This document shows, piece by piece, positions 1-6,117 of a stretch of 6,906 nt of DNA. Source of the stretch: Gemmatimonadota bacterium (GTDB lineage Bacteria > Gemmatimonadota > Gemmatimonadetes > Gemmatimonadales > GWC2-71-9); the NCBI GenBank assembly GCA_016180765.1, contig JACPAP010000169.1:1-6906 (forward strand), read 5' to 3'. The first letter of the stretch is position 1, and every line of letters starts with the position of its first letter. The notes under the pieces were generated by a model. The model did not search any database. It saw nothing but the letters and a program-made list of their open reading frames with translations, and was not told where the DNA came from. The translations under genes were made by a program, and so were the position numbers.

Positions 1-188
1 AGTAATGTTATTTTGACTTGCCGCTGGTGGGCCTGTTGGTGCGAGACTTGGAAGTGGATCATGTATGGCGACCGACCTACGAGTGGCCTTCCCTATACTA
101 AAGACCTCGGACTAAAACCGGGATGTGATTTACTGCAGCTCGCTGCAACTGACAACGCGGACTGCATACGGTGATGTATAGACGGCGC
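1..188. other. Lower-GC segment without a recognisable gene
   Basis: This stretch has about 52% GC by hand count, whereas the rest of the window is near 70%. Plus frame 1 is open from base 1 to a TGA at 172-174, but its translation is rich in Trp and Cys and resembles no family I know. The minus frames are broken by stops. No tRNA, terminator or clear promoter is visible. A small hairpin (TGCAG, loop CTCG, CTGCA) lies at 134-147. It could be an intergenic region, the edge of a transferred segment, or a misjoined or low-quality contig end. The sequence alone does not decide between these. Confidence 0.5.
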
Positions 189-284
189 TTAGGTCGTGAA
201 GATTTCTCGCTCGTCGATGGTCACGCCCTGCTTGACCATCTCGGTGATGGCCGCTTTGAAGTTGAACGGAGGGGTTTCAGCCAT
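189..284 (-). CDS. Short ORF coupled to accB, possibly the truncated start of a longer gene
   Basis: This is a 31-codon ORF that begins MAETPPFNFK and ends in TAA at 191-189. Its ATG (284-282) lies inside the accB 3' end, overlapping it by 8 nt (ATGGCTGA). A good Shine-Dalgarno-like AGGGTGG sits 6 nt upstream, so the start looks real and translationally coupled to accB. The expected next gene, accC, would begin with a motif like KVLIANRGEIA, and that is absent. The N-terminus is unrecognised. The phrase ITEMVKQG loosely recalls the start of PilT-type pilus ATPases (a MV-x-x-G-A-S-D-L-H-L pattern), but the match stops after the Gly, so this is only a guess. The stop lies at the edge of the lower-GC segment, which fits a gene cut by a junction. 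A genuine small protein is also possible. Confidence 0.4.
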   Translation of the reverse strand: MAETPPFNFKAAITEMVKQGVTIDEREIFTT

Positions 285-777
285 GGGGATCCACCCTGAA
301 CAGGACTTGACCGAACTCGACCGGCTGGACGTCCTCGACGGGGATCTCCCGGATCACGCCCGACAGCTCGGCGTCGAGGGGATTCATGATCTTCATCGCT
401 TCGATGATGCACAGCGTCTGGCCGACGCTGATCCGGCTGCCCACGCGCACGTACGGGTCCGCCCCCGGCTCGGGCCGCGCGTAGAAGGTTCCCACCATGG
501 GGGAGTTGATGTCCAACCAGTTTTTCCGCTCATCCTCCACTCCGCCGGCGGGAGGGGCCGCAGAGGCCGCGGAACCTGCTCCCGCTGCGGCCCCGCCGGC
601 CACTGCGGCCACTCCGGCCGGCGGCGGGGCCAGGTGGTAGGTGACATGCCCCGAGTTCGAGCCGCCGCCACCCTTCGACACCCGCACGGTGGTCGTCCAC
701 CTGCGGATCTCGATGGTGTCGGCATTCGACCGGTTCAGCAGGTCGAGCAGCTTCTCCAGGAACGCGAAGTCGATCAT
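277..777 (-). CDS. accB: Biotin carboxyl carrier protein of acetyl-CoA carboxylase (BCCP)
   Basis: This 166-residue protein carries the biotin that shuttles carboxyl groups between biotin carboxylase and carboxyltransferase, making malonyl-CoA for fatty acid synthesis in the cytoplasm. The N-terminal region (about 1-50, starting MIDFAFLEKLL) matches the usual BCCP head. An Ala/Pro/Gly-rich linker spans about 50-82, and the biotinyl domain about 88-163. The biotin site is EAMKIMN with Lys129. Ile replaces the Met often found after the lysine, a common variant. SPMVGTFY at 92-99 is the typical start of the domain. Length is normal for the family. The ATG at 777-775 has a GAGG Shine-Dalgarno (plus 786-789) at 8-nt spacing. 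It is the fourth gene of the leftward operon, after a 199-bp gap from pepP. accC is not seen downstream in the window, so the partner subunit must be encoded elsewhere or beyond a break. Confidence 0.96.
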   Translation of the reverse strand: MIDFAFLEKLLDLLNRSNADTIEIRRWTTTVRVSKGGGGSNSGHVTYHLAPPPAGVAAVAGGAAAGAGSAASAAPPAGGVEDERKNWLDINSPMVGTFYARPEPGADPYVRVGSRISVGQTLCIIEAMKIMNPLDAELSGVIREIPVEDVQPVEFGQVLFRVDPHG

Positions 778-790
778 CCCGTGGACCTCA

Positions 791-820
791 AATAGACGCC
801 GTGGGGCCAGGTCTCGTCAA
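791..820 (-). promoter_or_regulatory. Weak candidate promoter for accB
   Basis: On the minus strand a TTGACG -35-like box (820-815) is followed after 18 nt by TCTATT (796-791). Transcription would start around 784, only about 7 nt before the accB ATG. That would make the mRNA almost leaderless and would cut through the GAGG ribosome site. The match is therefore only suggestive. accB may instead be read from the upstream operon promoter, through the palindrome. Confidence 0.2.
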
Positions 821-832
821 TCTGCGTCGTTC

Positions 833-970
833 CGGCGCTGGGCCCGGCCGGCAGGGTGTGTCTCGGAGCGCGCGTCAGTGGAGCGCGCGCCTTGGATCCC
901 CCTTCGTCTGCGGCGTGCGCGCAACTGCAGCGCGCGAAGAGACATGCCCTGCCGGCCGGGCCCAGCGCCG
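833..970. repeat. 138-bp nested palindrome between pepP and accB
   Basis: Bases 833-856 and 947-970 are a perfect 24-bp inverted repeat (the arm starts CGGCGCTGGG). The stem continues inward through two G-T pairs and then TGTCTC/GAGACA (859-864 and 939-944), giving a 32-bp arm on the plus strand. The outermost 20 bp (833-852 and 951-970) are not found at the second copy of the inner element. The right arm begins 6 nt after the pepP stop codon, so an RNA read from pepP would meet this hairpin at once. No T-run follows it, so it is not a standard intrinsic terminator. It may attenuate, protect the mRNA 3' end or block decay. Function is inferred only. Confidence 0.85.
853..950 (+). repeat. Dispersed palindromic element, copy 1
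   Basis: This 98-bp unit aligns without gaps to 6118-6215 in the same orientation, with about 81 of 98 bases identical and most differences in the 12-nt window 892-903. A closing stem (853-864 with 939-950) encloses two hairpins. Hairpin A is 868-874 with 884-890, loop TCAGTGGAG. Hairpin B is 916-922 with 930-936, loop AACTGCA. The loops contain complementary CAGT and ACTG. The halves 860-891 and 912-943 are also inverted copies of each other (24 of 32 positions), so a single long rod is an alternative fold. Bases 866-891 are identical in both copies. Confidence 0.85.
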
Positions 971-976
971 AGCCGC

Positions 977-2071
977 CTACAGCAACTCCCGCAGCTCCAC
1001 GTCGCCATCCGTAAGCAACTCGGGGCCGCCGGGGCCCAGCCATACATCGTCCTCCAGCCGCACCCCACCCCACCCGGGGAAATACGCCCCCGGCTCGATG
1101 GTCACCACCGCCCCCTCGGGCAGCGGATCCTGGTTCAAGCGCGAGAGGCGCGGGCCCTCGTGAACTTCCAGGCCCACACCGTGCCCCAGGGAGTGACCGA
1201 ACGCGTCGCCCAACCCGCGGGCCTCCAGCAGGCCGCGCGCAAGGGCGTCGGCCTCCCGCCCCGTCATCCCCGGCCGCACCCGCTGCCGCGCCGCCAGCTG
1301 GGCCTCGCGCACCAACTGGTACACCATGCGCTGCCGTTGGTCCGCCGGACGGCCCACCACCACCGTCCGGGTGACGTCAGCGCAGTATCCGTCCACCTGC
1401 GCCCCGAAGTCAAGCAGCAGCCAGTCCCCGCGCTCGATGACCCGATCACCGGTGCGCGCGTGGGGCAAGGCGCTCCGGGGACCGGACGCCACGATGGTGG
1501 GAAACGGATGCCACTCGCTGCCCCCGGTCCGCAGCTCCGCTTCCAACCGCGCCGCCACGTCCCGCTCCCGCTGCCCCACCCGCACGCACGGCAGGGTGGC
1601 CGCCAGCGCCTCCGACGCGAGCCGCCCTGCCGCCCGGATCGCGGCCACCTCGTCTGCGTCCTTGGACAGCCGCAATCGCTCGACCAGATCCCTGACCGGC
1701 TGAAACCGGGTCCGCCCGTTCACCCGGGTGAATCGCTCGGCGTCGGCCACGGTCACCTTCTGCGCCTCGAACCCCACCCGCTCGACGCCGGGATACCCGG
1801 CCAGCACCCGCCACAATCGCTCCCAGACGTCGGCGGGCGCAATCTCGACCCGCACCTCGTCCCCCAGCTCGGCCTCCGCCTGCGTGCGATAGCGAAAGTC
1901 GGACAGGAACACCGTGTCCTGGGGAAGCAGCAGCACCAGGCCCGCCGTGCCGGTGAACCCGGTGAGATACCGGACGTTGGGCACGTGGGTCACGATCAGA
2001 CCACCCAACCCTTCGCTCGCGACCAGGGCCAGCAGGCGGGCCCGCCGTTGGGCGAATCGGTCAGCCCGCAC
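977..2071 (-). CDS. pepP: M24B metallopeptidase, Xaa-Pro aminopeptidase or dipeptidase
   Basis: This cytoplasmic, probably dinuclear metal enzyme releases N-terminal residues before proline or cleaves Xaa-Pro dipeptides. The 364 residues comprise a creatinase-type N-terminal domain (about 1-130, with NVRYLTGFTG at 32-41) and a pita-bread catalytic domain (about 140-364). The five metal ligands are all visible: Asp221 and Asp232 (11 apart, in LLLDFG and CADVTRT), His297 (GHSLGHGVG), Glu326 (TIEPG) and Glu340 (VRLED). His293 and His304 fit the catalytic histidines. Length matches the short PepP/PepQ type, and exact substrate preference cannot be told from sequence. The start is GTG (2071-2069), overlapping the aroQ end by 11 nt, which implies coupled translation. 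An AAGG lies only 3 nt upstream of it. The stop TAG (979-977) is followed within 6 nt by the large palindrome. Confidence 0.93.
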   Translation of the reverse strand: MRADRFAQRRARLLALVASEGLGGLIVTHVPNVRYLTGFTGTAGLVLLLPQDTVFLSDFRYRTQAEAELGDEVRVEIAPADVWERLWRVLAGYPGVERVGFEAQKVTVADAERFTRVNGRTRFQPVRDLVERLRLSKDADEVAAIRAAGRLASEALAATLPCVRVGQRERDVAARLEAELRTGGSEWHPFPTIVASGPRSALPHARTGDRVIERGDWLLLDFGAQVDGYCADVTRTVVVGRPADQRQRMVYQLVREAQLAARQRVRPGMTGREADALARGLLEARGLGDAFGHSLGHGVGLEVHEGPRLSRLNQDPLPEGAVVTIEPGAYFPGWGGVRLEDDVWLGPGGPELLTDGDVELRELL

Positions 2072-2504
2072 GCGCCTTCAGGTGCCGCACCAGCGCTTCG
2101 AGCGCCAGCAGGTAGCCGGTGCCGCCGAAGCCCGCCACGACGCCCACGGCGAGATCGGCCAGCACGCTACGCCTTCGCTCGGGCTCCCGGGCGAAGATGT
2201 TGGACAGGTGCACTTCCACGAACGGGATGTCCACCGCCAGCAACGCATCGCGGATAGCGAGCGAGGTGTGGGTGAAGGCGGCGGCGTTGATCAGCGCGCC
2301 GTCCGCCCGAGCGGCCATCCCCTGCACCAACTCGACGAAGCGTCCTTCGTCATTGGTCTGTTGCCAGTCCAGCTCCGCGCCCAGCTCGCGCGCGCGCTCG
2401 CGGACCAGGTACTCGATGTCGCCCAGCGTCGCCGTCCCGTAGACCTCGGGTTCGCGCTGGCCCAGCAGATTGAGATTGGGTCCGTTGAGGACGGTGAGGC
2501 GCAC
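2061..2504 (-). CDS. aroQ: Type II 3-dehydroquinate dehydratase
   Basis: AroQ dehydrates 3-dehydroquinate to 3-dehydroshikimate, the third step of the shikimate pathway to aromatic amino acids. The family works as a dodecamer in the cytoplasm. The 147 residues are the usual length. The N-terminus LNGPNLNLLGQREP (6-19) is diagnostic. Key residues in place are Arg17 and Tyr22 on the active-site lid, Asn73 and His79 (INAAAFTHTS), and His99, Ser101 and Arg110 (EVHLSNIFAREPER). Phe104 sits where many homologues have His (NIHARE), a small change near the lid that probably does not abolish activity. The start is GTG and shares its first G with the preceding TAG stop (TAGTG), so translation is probably coupled to the TPR gene. 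No strong Shine-Dalgarno is seen. Confidence 0.96.
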   Translation of the reverse strand: MRLTVLNGPNLNLLGQREPEVYGTATLGDIEYLVRERARELGAELDWQQTNDEGRFVELVQGMAARADGALINAAAFTHTSLAIRDALLAVDIPFVEVHLSNIFAREPERRRSVLADLAVGVVAGFGGTGYLLALEALVRHLKARAG

Positions 2505-4102
2505 TACGACTTGAGACCCTTCAGCCAGCGCTTGAAGTCGTCATCGTCCTCCCCGCCCTGGTCCTCACCGGCCGGCGAGTTCCGCTGACCCCCGAAGAAC
2601 TCGTCGAACGAGAATCCCTGGCCCGCCGGCCTGCTCTCCGCCTGCGGCGGCGCGGCGGGCTGGCGCATCGGCGGCGGCTCTTCGCCGAAGACCGCGGCGA
2701 GCGAGACTTCGTCCGAGGCCCGACGCGTGGGTTCGGGCGTCGCCCCGCTCGCGCCGCTGAAGGCGGTTTCCAGGGGCGTCGAGGCCTCCGCCGGTGCGGC
2801 ACTCGGAGCCGGACCGGTCCCGCCGAAGACCCCCGCCAGGAAGTCGCGGGCCGATGGCCCACCGGCGGCTTCCAGCACGCGAGCCCCGCCCGACACCCGG
2901 GGTCCCGCCACCACTCGCTCGAGCTCGTTGAGGCGGCCGGCGACGGCGGCGTCTCCCGGTCGCTGGGCTGCCAGCTTCCGATAGATATCACGCGCCTCGG
3001 CCATCAACCCCTGCTTGGCGTACAGCTCCGCCATGGTCTCCGTCACCACCGGCTCCGGCTCGGCGCCCACCGGCGCTTCGGCTTCTCGGGCGCCCGCCTC
3101 GGCGCCAGGCGTCACCTCATCGGGGAAAATCAACGGCAAGTCGCCGCCCGCGGACGGCTCCTCGACCTCGACCGGCGGCACCTCCGCCGCCTGCGGAGTG
3201 GACGGCTCCTGCACCAGGGGCTCCAGCGACGGCTCGTGCGTGCGCTCCGCCGCCTCGACGTCCGCCGGCGAAATCGCGCCCGAGCGCCGTTGCCCGGTGC
3301 CCCACGCCAACTGGTCGTCGAAGGCCTGCGCCGGGGGCGCCGACGGGACTACCTCCCCTTCGCCCGGGGGAGTGAATTCCATGGGCTCGAGGTCCGGCGC
3401 GGGCGTCGGCGTCTCGCCGGCAGGCGGGGGCTCGAAGGCCATGGGCTCGACACCGGCCGCAGTGCCTTCCAACTCCAGGGGCTCGAGGGAGACCACGCCG
3501 GGCTCCGGGGCCTCCGTGACGCCCTGGCTCTTCTCTATGGTGACCTCGGCCGCCGGCTCCGGCTCCACCGCCGGTGCCTCGGCAATCGTCGCCTCGAAGC
3601 CAGCCACCGGCGCTATAGCTGCGGCGGCTGCGCCCCCGGCAGCCACTGCGGCCTCTGCGGCTTCTACGGGCGGGGCCGCAGCGACCGGAGGGGCCGCAGC
3701 CGCCGCCTGCTTCAGCCGCGACAGCGCCTGTTCAGCCTCCTCGTTCATGGGGTCTACTTCGAGGAGCCGGCTCAGCCAACGCGCCGCGTCCACAATCCGT
3801 CCGGCGCGCTCACTCACCTCGCTCAGCGCCTTGAGCGCGATCACGTTCTCGGCATCGAGGCTCAAGACCTTCTCGAACGCCTGCGCCGCCCCGCCGTCGT
3901 CCGGTTTCTGCAGCAAGCAGCGGCCCAGTACGATGTGGCCGCTCACGTAATTGGGACGCTTCTCGAGGCCGGCCCGGACCACGTCCAGCGCGAGGTCCAG
4001 GCTGCCGGCTTTGCGGTAGCTGTCGGCCAGCGCGGCGAACCACTGGTCCGGGTTCTCGCGGTAGCGCTGCTCGAGCTTCTCGATCTCGCTCTGATAGGCC
4101 AT
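2504..4102 (-). CDS. TPR protein with long disordered Ala/Pro/Glu-rich regions
   Basis: This 532-residue protein is of unknown specific function, probably a cytoplasmic scaffold since no signal peptide or membrane segment is visible. Three tandem TPR-like helical pairs span about 19-120. A low-complexity Ala/Pro/Glu region (about 132-350) follows, then one more TPR (about 353-396), then a disordered tail. The middle region has a degenerate LEPMEF-like repeat (205-212, 218-226, 238-246, 292-299). The tail holds three short hydrophobic motifs ending in FG: DFLAGVFGG at 420-428, VSLAAVFGE at 466-474 and FSFDEFFGG at 497-505. After an acidic stretch (513-522) it ends in a basic, aromatic FKRWLKGLKS. 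Such motifs usually bind partners, but the partner is unknown. It is the first gene of the leftward operon. The ATG (4102-4100) lacks a Shine-Dalgarno, and the nearest candidate promoter would give a leader of only about 6 nt. Confidence 0.88.
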   Translation of the reverse strand: MAYQSEIEKLEQRYRENPDQWFAALADSYRKAGSLDLALDVVRAGLEKRPNYVSGHIVLGRCLLQKPDDGGAAQAFEKVLSLDAENVIALKALSEVSERAGRIVDAARWLSRLLEVDPMNEEAEQALSRLKQAAAAAPPVAAAPPVEAAEAAVAAGGAAAAAIAPVAGFEATIAEAPAVEPEPAAEVTIEKSQGVTEAPEPGVVSLEPLELEGTAAGVEPMAFEPPPAGETPTPAPDLEPMEFTPPGEGEVVPSAPPAQAFDDQLAWGTGQRRSGAISPADVEAAERTHEPSLEPLVQEPSTPQAAEVPPVEVEEPSAGGDLPLIFPDEVTPGAEAGAREAEAPVGAEPEPVVTETMAELYAKQGLMAEARDIYRKLAAQRPGDAAVAGRLNELERVVAGPRVSGGARVLEAAGGPSARDFLAGVFGGTGPAPSAAPAEASTPLETAFSGASGATPEPTRRASDEVSLAAVFGEEPPPMRQPAAPPQAESRPAGQGFSFDEFFGGQRNSPAGEDQGGEDDDDFKRWLKGLKS

Positions 4103-4114
4103 GGGAGTGCGACG

Positions 4115-4144
4115 AACTTAGTGCCCGCCAAGCCACACTGTCAA
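4115..4144 (-). promoter_or_regulatory. Candidate sigma-70-type promoter of the TPR-aroQ-pepP operon
   Basis: A perfect TTGACA -35 box (4144-4139) is followed after 18 nt by TAAGTT (4120-4115), which matches only three of six -10 bases. The start point would be near 4108, about 6 nt before the ATG of the TPR gene. That agrees with the lack of a ribosome site there and would make the mRNA nearly leaderless. It lies in the divergent intergenic region, back to back with the rightward candidate. Confidence 0.35.
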
Positions 4145-4165
4145 CCTAAAACGGGACCCGGACGC

Positions 4166-4194
4166 TTGAGTTTGCTCGTTGTCCCGCTTAGACT
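4166..4194 (+). promoter_or_regulatory. Candidate promoter of the PpiD-like gene
   Basis: TTGAGT (4166-4171) and TAGACT (4189-4194) are spaced by 17 nt, each matching four of six consensus bases. Transcription would begin near 4201, leaving a leader of about 27 nt before the ATG at 4228. The leader contains GGGACGG but at longer than ideal spacing. Placement between the divergent genes supports it. Confidence 0.35.
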
Positions 4195-4227
4195 TAGGCC
4201 CCCTGACCCTGGGACGGTCGGCTTCCG

Positions 4228-6102
4228 ATGATTCGGACAATGCGCTCCAGCGCCAAGTGGATCATGGGCGTGCTCGTGGTCGCATTCGTGGGCTGGATGG
4301 TGTTCGACGTGGGCATGGGTATCACGGGCGGCGGCAGCTACCGCCCCGGCGACGCCATCGCCAAGGTGAACGGCAAAGGGATCGACCTCCAGACCTTCAA
4401 CGACGCGCTGCGCAACGCGCAGGAGCGCCAGCGGCTGCAGTCGGGGAGCGCGCCGCTCACGCGGGAGGGCCAGCAGGCGCTCGAGGACGCGGTCCTGGAG
4501 AACCTGGTACAGGAGATCCTGCTGCGAGAGGAGTTCTCCCGGCGGGGCATCATGGTCTCCGACGAAGAGATCGTGGCCGCGGCGCAGAACTCGCCGCCGC
4601 CGGAGATCATCAGCACGCCGGAATTCCAGACCGAAGGCCAGTTCGACCTGGCCAAGTACCAGCGCTTCATCGCCTCGCGCTCCGATCCCGGCTTCCTGCT
4701 GGCCCTGGAGGCCCGGTATCGGGAGGAGATCCCGCGTGCCAAACTGTTCGACCAGCTGGTGGCTGACGTCTACCTGTCCGACGCCAAGCTCTGGCAGGCC
4801 TATCGCGACCAGCACGACTCGGCCACCATTCGGCTGCTGGCCCTCTACCCGGACGCCGCCGTCCCGGACTCCGCCGTGCTGGTCACCCAGCGGGAACTGG
4901 AGCTCTACTACAACGACCACCGGGAGGAGTTCAACCGGCGTGCGGTCGCCTACCTCAGCTATGTGGCGGTGCCGCGGGTCCCCAACGCCGCCGACACGGC
5001 GGCCGCGCGGGCCCGCGCCGTCGCGCTCCGCCGGGAGATCCTTCAGGGCGCGGACTTCGCCGAGGTTGCCCAGCGGGAATCGGCGGATTCCGTGAGCGGA
5101 GCCAGAGGTGGCGACCTGGGGGAAGTCACCAAGCCGACCTTCGTGTCGGAGTTCGAGCAAGCGGCCCTGGCCCTGCGGCCAGGGCAGCTTTCCGAGCCGG
5201 TGCTCTCGCCCTTCGGCTATCACCTCATCAAGCTGGAGTCCAAGAGCGGCGACCAGTACCACGCCCGCCACATTCTGGTGCCGATCGAGCTGGTGGGAGC
5301 GCACCTCGACGATGTGGACGCGCGCATCGACTCGCTGGACCGCCGCGCCGCGGAGCAGGTGGACGGCGCCGAGCTCGACTCGGCAGCCGCGGGGATCGGC
5401 GCCCGGGTGGAGGTGGCGGCGCCGGTTCGCGAGGGGGAACGGGTGCAGGCCGGGCCGGAGGCGGTCCCGGACGCCGGGTTATGGGCCTTCGAGGCCAGGC
5501 CCGGAGAAACCTCGCCCGTGATCGAGACCGAGCGGGCGTCGTACGTGTTCCGGCTGGACAGCCTGATCCCGGGCGGCACGGCGCCGCTGAACCAGATTCG
5601 CGACGTGGTGCACCGGCCGGTGGTGCTGCAGAAGAAGCGTGAGGCCACGCGGCAGCTCGCCGAGCAGCTCGCGAGGGATCTCTCCACCCGCCGCACCACG
5701 CTGGAGGCGGCCGCGAAGCGCTACGACGCGCCGCTCACGACCATCGGGCCGTTCACCCGAATCAACCCGGTGCCGGCCCTGCAGGAAGAGCCGGTCGTGG
5801 TGGGAGCCGCTTTCGGGGTGGCGCTCGACGGCGTGAGCCAGCCCATCATGGGCCAGCGCGCGGTGTACCTGGTGCAGCCCATCGCGCGGCGCCTGGCGGA
5901 CAGCACCGCGTTCGTCCGGCAGCTCCCGGAGCAGCGCCAGCAAGCGCTCCAGGCGGCGCGTCAGGCGCGGGTGCGCCTGGTGCTCAGCTCCCTGCGGGAG
6001 CAGGCGAAGGTGGACGACCGGCGAAGGGCGCTGGCGGCGGCGCAACGGGCGGCGGAAGAGCAGCAGGAAGTGTTGCAGCGGACGCAGAGCGGGATTCGAT
6101 AA
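4228..6102 (+). CDS. PpiD/SurA-like membrane-anchored peptidyl-prolyl isomerase chaperone
   Basis: This 624-residue protein is almost the length of E. coli PpiD (623) and has the same plan. A short basic N-terminus (MIRTMRSSAK) leads into one membrane anchor (about 11-32), followed by a large extracytoplasmic part. An SurA_N-like helical chaperone domain spans about 40-235 (VNGKGIDLQTFNDALRN onward). A parvulin (rotamase) domain spans about 238-337, with GGDLGEV (294-300) and LSPFGYHLIKLE (326-337). Its first strand reads YLSYVAVP and lacks the HIL motif of active parvulins. ARHILVP appears at 346-352, followed by WAFEARPGETSPVIET (419-434), suggesting a second, degenerate parvulin unit. The C-terminus (about 560-624) is a charged coiled-coil-like helix. 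It probably assists folding of exported proteins, and isomerase activity is doubtful. The ATG at 4240 is an alternative start, and neither has a strong ribosome site. The gene stands alone, and the palindromic element follows 15 nt after the stop. Confidence 0.88.
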   Translation: MIRTMRSSAKWIMGVLVVAFVGWMVFDVGMGITGGGSYRPGDAIAKVNGKGIDLQTFNDALRNAQERQRLQSGSAPLTREGQQALEDAVLENLVQEILLREEFSRRGIMVSDEEIVAAAQNSPPPEIISTPEFQTEGQFDLAKYQRFIASRSDPGFLLALEARYREEIPRAKLFDQLVADVYLSDAKLWQAYRDQHDSATIRLLALYPDAAVPDSAVLVTQRELELYYNDHREEFNRRAVAYLSYVAVPRVPNAADTAAARARAVALRREILQGADFAEVAQRESADSVSGARGGDLGEVTKPTFVSEFEQAALALRPGQLSEPVLSPFGYHLIKLESKSGDQYHARHILVPIELVGAHLDDVDARIDSLDRRAAEQVDGAELDSAAAGIGARVEVAAPVREGERVQAGPEAVPDAGLWAFEARPGETSPVIETERASYVFRLDSLIPGGTAPLNQIRDVVHRPVVLQKKREATRQLAEQLARDLSTRRTTLEAAAKRYDAPLTTIGPFTRINPVPALQEEPVVVGAAFGVALDGVSQPIMGQRAVYLVQPIARRLADSTAFVRQLPEQRQQALQAARQARVRLVLSSLREQAKVDDRRRALAAAQRAAEEQQEVLQRTQSGIR

Positions 6103-6117
6103 GCGGCGGAACGGGCT

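Noticed and set aside
1..174. Plus-strand partial ORF open from base 1 to 174
   Set aside because: It is 57 codons rich in Trp and Cys with codon use unlike the rest of the window and no recognisable family. It is too short to support.
853..950. Integron attC site
   Set aside because: No RYYYAAC/GTTRRRY core sites at the ends, no integrase, and no cassette layout. The symmetry is different.
833..970. Classical intrinsic terminator after pepP
   Set aside because: The hairpin is strong, but no T-run follows on either strand and accB continues downstream on the same strand.
641..2257. 538-codon plus-strand open frame opposite pepP and accB
   Set aside because: It runs antisense to two proteins with intact catalytic motifs, has an Arg/Pro/His-rich composition typical of shadow frames at high GC, and reads through the palindrome.
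3015..4231. Long plus-strand frames opposite the TPR gene (3015-3950 and 3236-4231)
   Set aside because: They are Ser/Ala/Gly- or Arg-rich shadow translations of the low-complexity coding region, with no motif of their own.
4141..5304. 387-codon minus-strand open frame opposite the PpiD-like gene
   Set aside because: It is antisense to a clear parvulin-family protein and lacks any recognisable domain. It also crosses the divergent promoter region.
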